Assembly: GCA_001275005.1 (NCBI GenBank) | Contig: JWZX01002960.1 | Coordinates: 1-19,105, forward strand | Length of the DNA stretch: 19,105 nt | Reading direction: 5' to 3' | Source of the DNA: Chrysochromulina tobinii | Taxonomy: Eukaryota; Haptophyta; Prymnesiales; Chrysochromulinaceae | Part shown: positions 15,756 through 19,105 of the stretch, piece by piece | Layout of the letters: each line of letters starts with the position of its first letter | Position numbering within the stretch: position 1 is the first letter of the stretch | Position numbers and translations under genes: made by a program | The notes under the pieces: generated by a model | Told to the model about the DNA's origin: nothing | What the model saw: the letters and a program-made list of their open reading frames with translations, nothing else | Databases searched by the model: none

Positions 15756-16529
15756 ATGATCTACGGCATGCCGCCGCCGCCAAGAGGCCAAAGCAGTGAT
15801 CGGTTACACGCACCACATCTTTCGGAGCCGCAGCCCACAAGCCGGCCACGAGTATCGTCGCAACGCCGCAGTCACAGACCAGCACAGCCGAAGACCAGCG
15901 GCATGATCTCTGGTCGGTGGGAACCTCAGGGCGGTAGCCCCCTTTCGTTTGCGAACTACCAGAATGAGTATTTCCACGCTGAAGCTATTATGCGGCGGCT
16001 GGCCTTCGATACCGCGCCGAGCCCTATCAAACACCCCGTGGCTCTGAGTGCCCGCAGCTACAGCAGGGCCTTCTTCTCTCCGCGCACCGGCGTCTTCTCA
16101 CCACGCACACAAAACTTGCAGGCTCAGAAAGACTCCATCGTACTGTGCTTACACAAGTCGACGTCAGCAGGGCTTGAGAAACATGAGACGACGCTGAAAG
16201 CGAGGCAGGATGCCCTCGAGGACATGCGCAGGACAGCCAGGCTGGTCGCCGAGGGAAGGCACGAGTACGAGACGTACGTAGGATTCGAGGGAGATGAAGA
16301 CAAGGCGACGCTGGTCACCGAGAGAAGCTGGCCGCCACTGCAACCTCAGAGCGGCAACGATCCAACAGTCATTTATAGCGGCATCTTTGGCACTGAGCGG
16401 CAAGGCACTGCGTCCACCCTGTTGCTTGGAGCGTGTGGCGACGTGCTCCTTGCGCTGATGGCGCTTACGGCTGTCGTGCTCCTGGTTCTATTGGCCGGCG
16501 CGTTGCTTCATTTACTGTTGTTGCTGTAA
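15756..16529 (+). CDS. Hypothetical tail-anchored membrane protein
   Basis: This 257-residue protein has a Pro/Ser/Arg-rich N-terminal region (1-60), a central region without a recognised domain and a charged, probably helical stretch near 140-172. A strongly hydrophobic segment (about 229-257) reaches the last residue (VLLALMALTAVVLLVLLAG...HLLLLL). There is no signal peptide, so the arrangement fits a tail-anchored protein with a cytosolic body inserted into ER, Golgi, mitochondrial or plastid outer membrane. FSPRT occurs twice (107-111 and 114-118) as a possible phosphosite pair. The start at 15756 is the first ATG; a second lies four codons downstream. I do not recognise the family, and SNARE-like heptads are not evident. 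Confidence 0.65.
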   Translation: MIYGMPPPPRGQSSDRLHAPHLSEPQPTSRPRVSSQRRSHRPAQPKTSGMISGRWEPQGGSPLSFANYQNEYFHAEAIMRRLAFDTAPSPIKHPVALSARSYSRAFFSPRTGVFSPRTQNLQAQKDSIVLCLHKSTSAGLEKHETTLKARQDALEDMRRTARLVAEGRHEYETYVGFEGDEDKATLVTERSWPPLQPQSGNDPTVIYSGIFGTERQGTASTLLLGACGDVLLALMALTAVVLLVLLAGALLHLLLLL

Positions 16530-17100
16530 CAAACACTCCCGAAGTCCCGAAGCGATCATACTCTTGATATATGATAAAATAGACCGTACGCGTTACCTAC
16601 GACATCGCCGCGGCGCCGCCGGCCCGGCCGGCGCAGCGGCACAGGCCATCGAACACGCCACACCGGCCACGCCGCACGCACGCGTGTGGAGTGCTCACCG
16701 GAATTTTCCAAATGGCATTTTCACGAAACGCCCTCGTGTTACGTGCTTACGTCGCTTCGCCACACTTCACGAGTTCCTCGCTGTCAGGCTCAGGGAATGC
16801 TCAGGGCATACATAGGGCATACACTGTTAGGTACCTCACCCCATGAAGATGAAGATACCAGAATATACACTTATACATACCCAGGGTGAAAGCTGTGTGG
16901 CCCAGGGTTCGGTTCAAAAACACCGCGGAGTATACAATTGTATGGAGAGTCTGGAACCGCCGGTAAGAAAACACCGAGGGGAGCCGGGATACTCAGTGCC
17001 GGGAGGAGAGGGAGTCAAGTCAAGTCTATACTTGACTTGACTTGACTTGAGAGGGACGAAGGCGCGTTGTGGTGGTGGGGTTTGATGGCGAGGGTGCTCG
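16530..17100. promoter_or_regulatory. Intergenic region with GC palindrome, AT-rich spots and CAAGT hairpin
   Basis: About 570 nt lie between the tail-anchored gene and the exclusion-domain gene, both on the plus strand. Contents are an AT-rich stretch at 16563-16582, a GC inverted repeat at 16617-16633, a short direct repeat AGGGCATACAT near 16802, a 12-bp palindrome ATACAATTGTAT at 16932-16943, a GC-rich module near 16966-16990 similar to one near 15414-15435, and the hairpin at 17013-17042. No coding frame is convincing. Confidence 0.5.
17013..17042. repeat. 13-bp stem hairpin built from CAAGT/ACTTG repeats
   Basis: Left arm AGTCAAGTCAAGT (17013-17025), loop CTAT (17026-17029) and right arm ACTTGACTTGACT (17030-17042) match perfectly. 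The ACTTG array continues a few bases beyond the stem. It ends about 60 bp upstream of the start codon at 17101 and 43 bp upstream of an alternative ATG at 17085. Confidence 0.88.

Positions 17101-19105
<2,005 letters not shown>

Noticed and set aside
15511-17048. CAAGT arrays as a possible CRISPR-like or telomere-derived repeat
   Set aside because: Units are five bases without spacers, and the sequence does not match known telomere repeats; a microsatellite or promoter repeat is a simpler reading.

Overview
The window looks like nuclear DNA of a GC-rich, gene-dense unicellular alga or related protist. A haptophyte is my best guess, but no marker gene fixes the lineage. Eukaryotic signs are a GT-AG intron that joins two frames without a break, BCS1-type AAA proteins, an OSCA/TMEM63-like membrane protein, ankyrin proteins, a GT61 glycosyltransferase, a CCCH zinc finger, a cathepsin C exclusion domain, long CAG and GGC-rich microsatellites, and no bacterial operon signals. 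Most genes lie in long uninterrupted frames with gaps of about 200 nt.

Layout. Positions 1-165 (-) hold an open frame running off the left edge. Positions about 400-1471 hold no convincing gene. Positions 1472-5095 (-) encode a BCS1-like AAA protein (here 'BCS1-A') with an N-terminal membrane region, an EF-hand-like loop, a mutated Walker B, an acidic insertion and a repeat-rich tail. A nested inverted repeat at 5485-5623 separates it from an OSCA/TMEM63-like protein (5658-8048, -), followed by a small ankyrin protein (8257-8820, -). A divergent promoter region then leads to a zinc-ribbon/CCCH protein (9085-9669, +). Next come three closely packed minus-strand genes: a second BCS1-like AAA protein ('BCS1-B', 10072-12312), a PAN-like/GT61 protein (12512-13867) and a large ankyrin protein (14085-15350). 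On the plus strand follow a tail-anchored protein of unknown function (15756-16529) and a gene running off the right edge. That last gene begins with a cathepsin C exclusion domain (17101 onward) and passes through a pure CAG tract, where the open frame changes.

How the parts may relate. The two BCS1-like proteins share an N-terminal membrane region, a YELA-type motif after it, and an insertion at the same place behind Walker B. Their defects are complementary. A has lost both Walker B acidic residues but keeps an RPGRVD motif. B keeps the acidic pair but lacks RPGR. A's insertion is acidic and B's is Gly/Arg-rich. This raises the possibility of a mixed membrane AAA ring, which is inference. 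The OSCA-like protein and the EF-hand-like loop are a weaker hint of a calcium link.

Regulatory sequence also recurs. TTCACAC triplets precede two neighbouring minus-strand genes, and a shared GC-rich module plus CAAGT repeats occurs upstream of both right-hand plus-strand genes.
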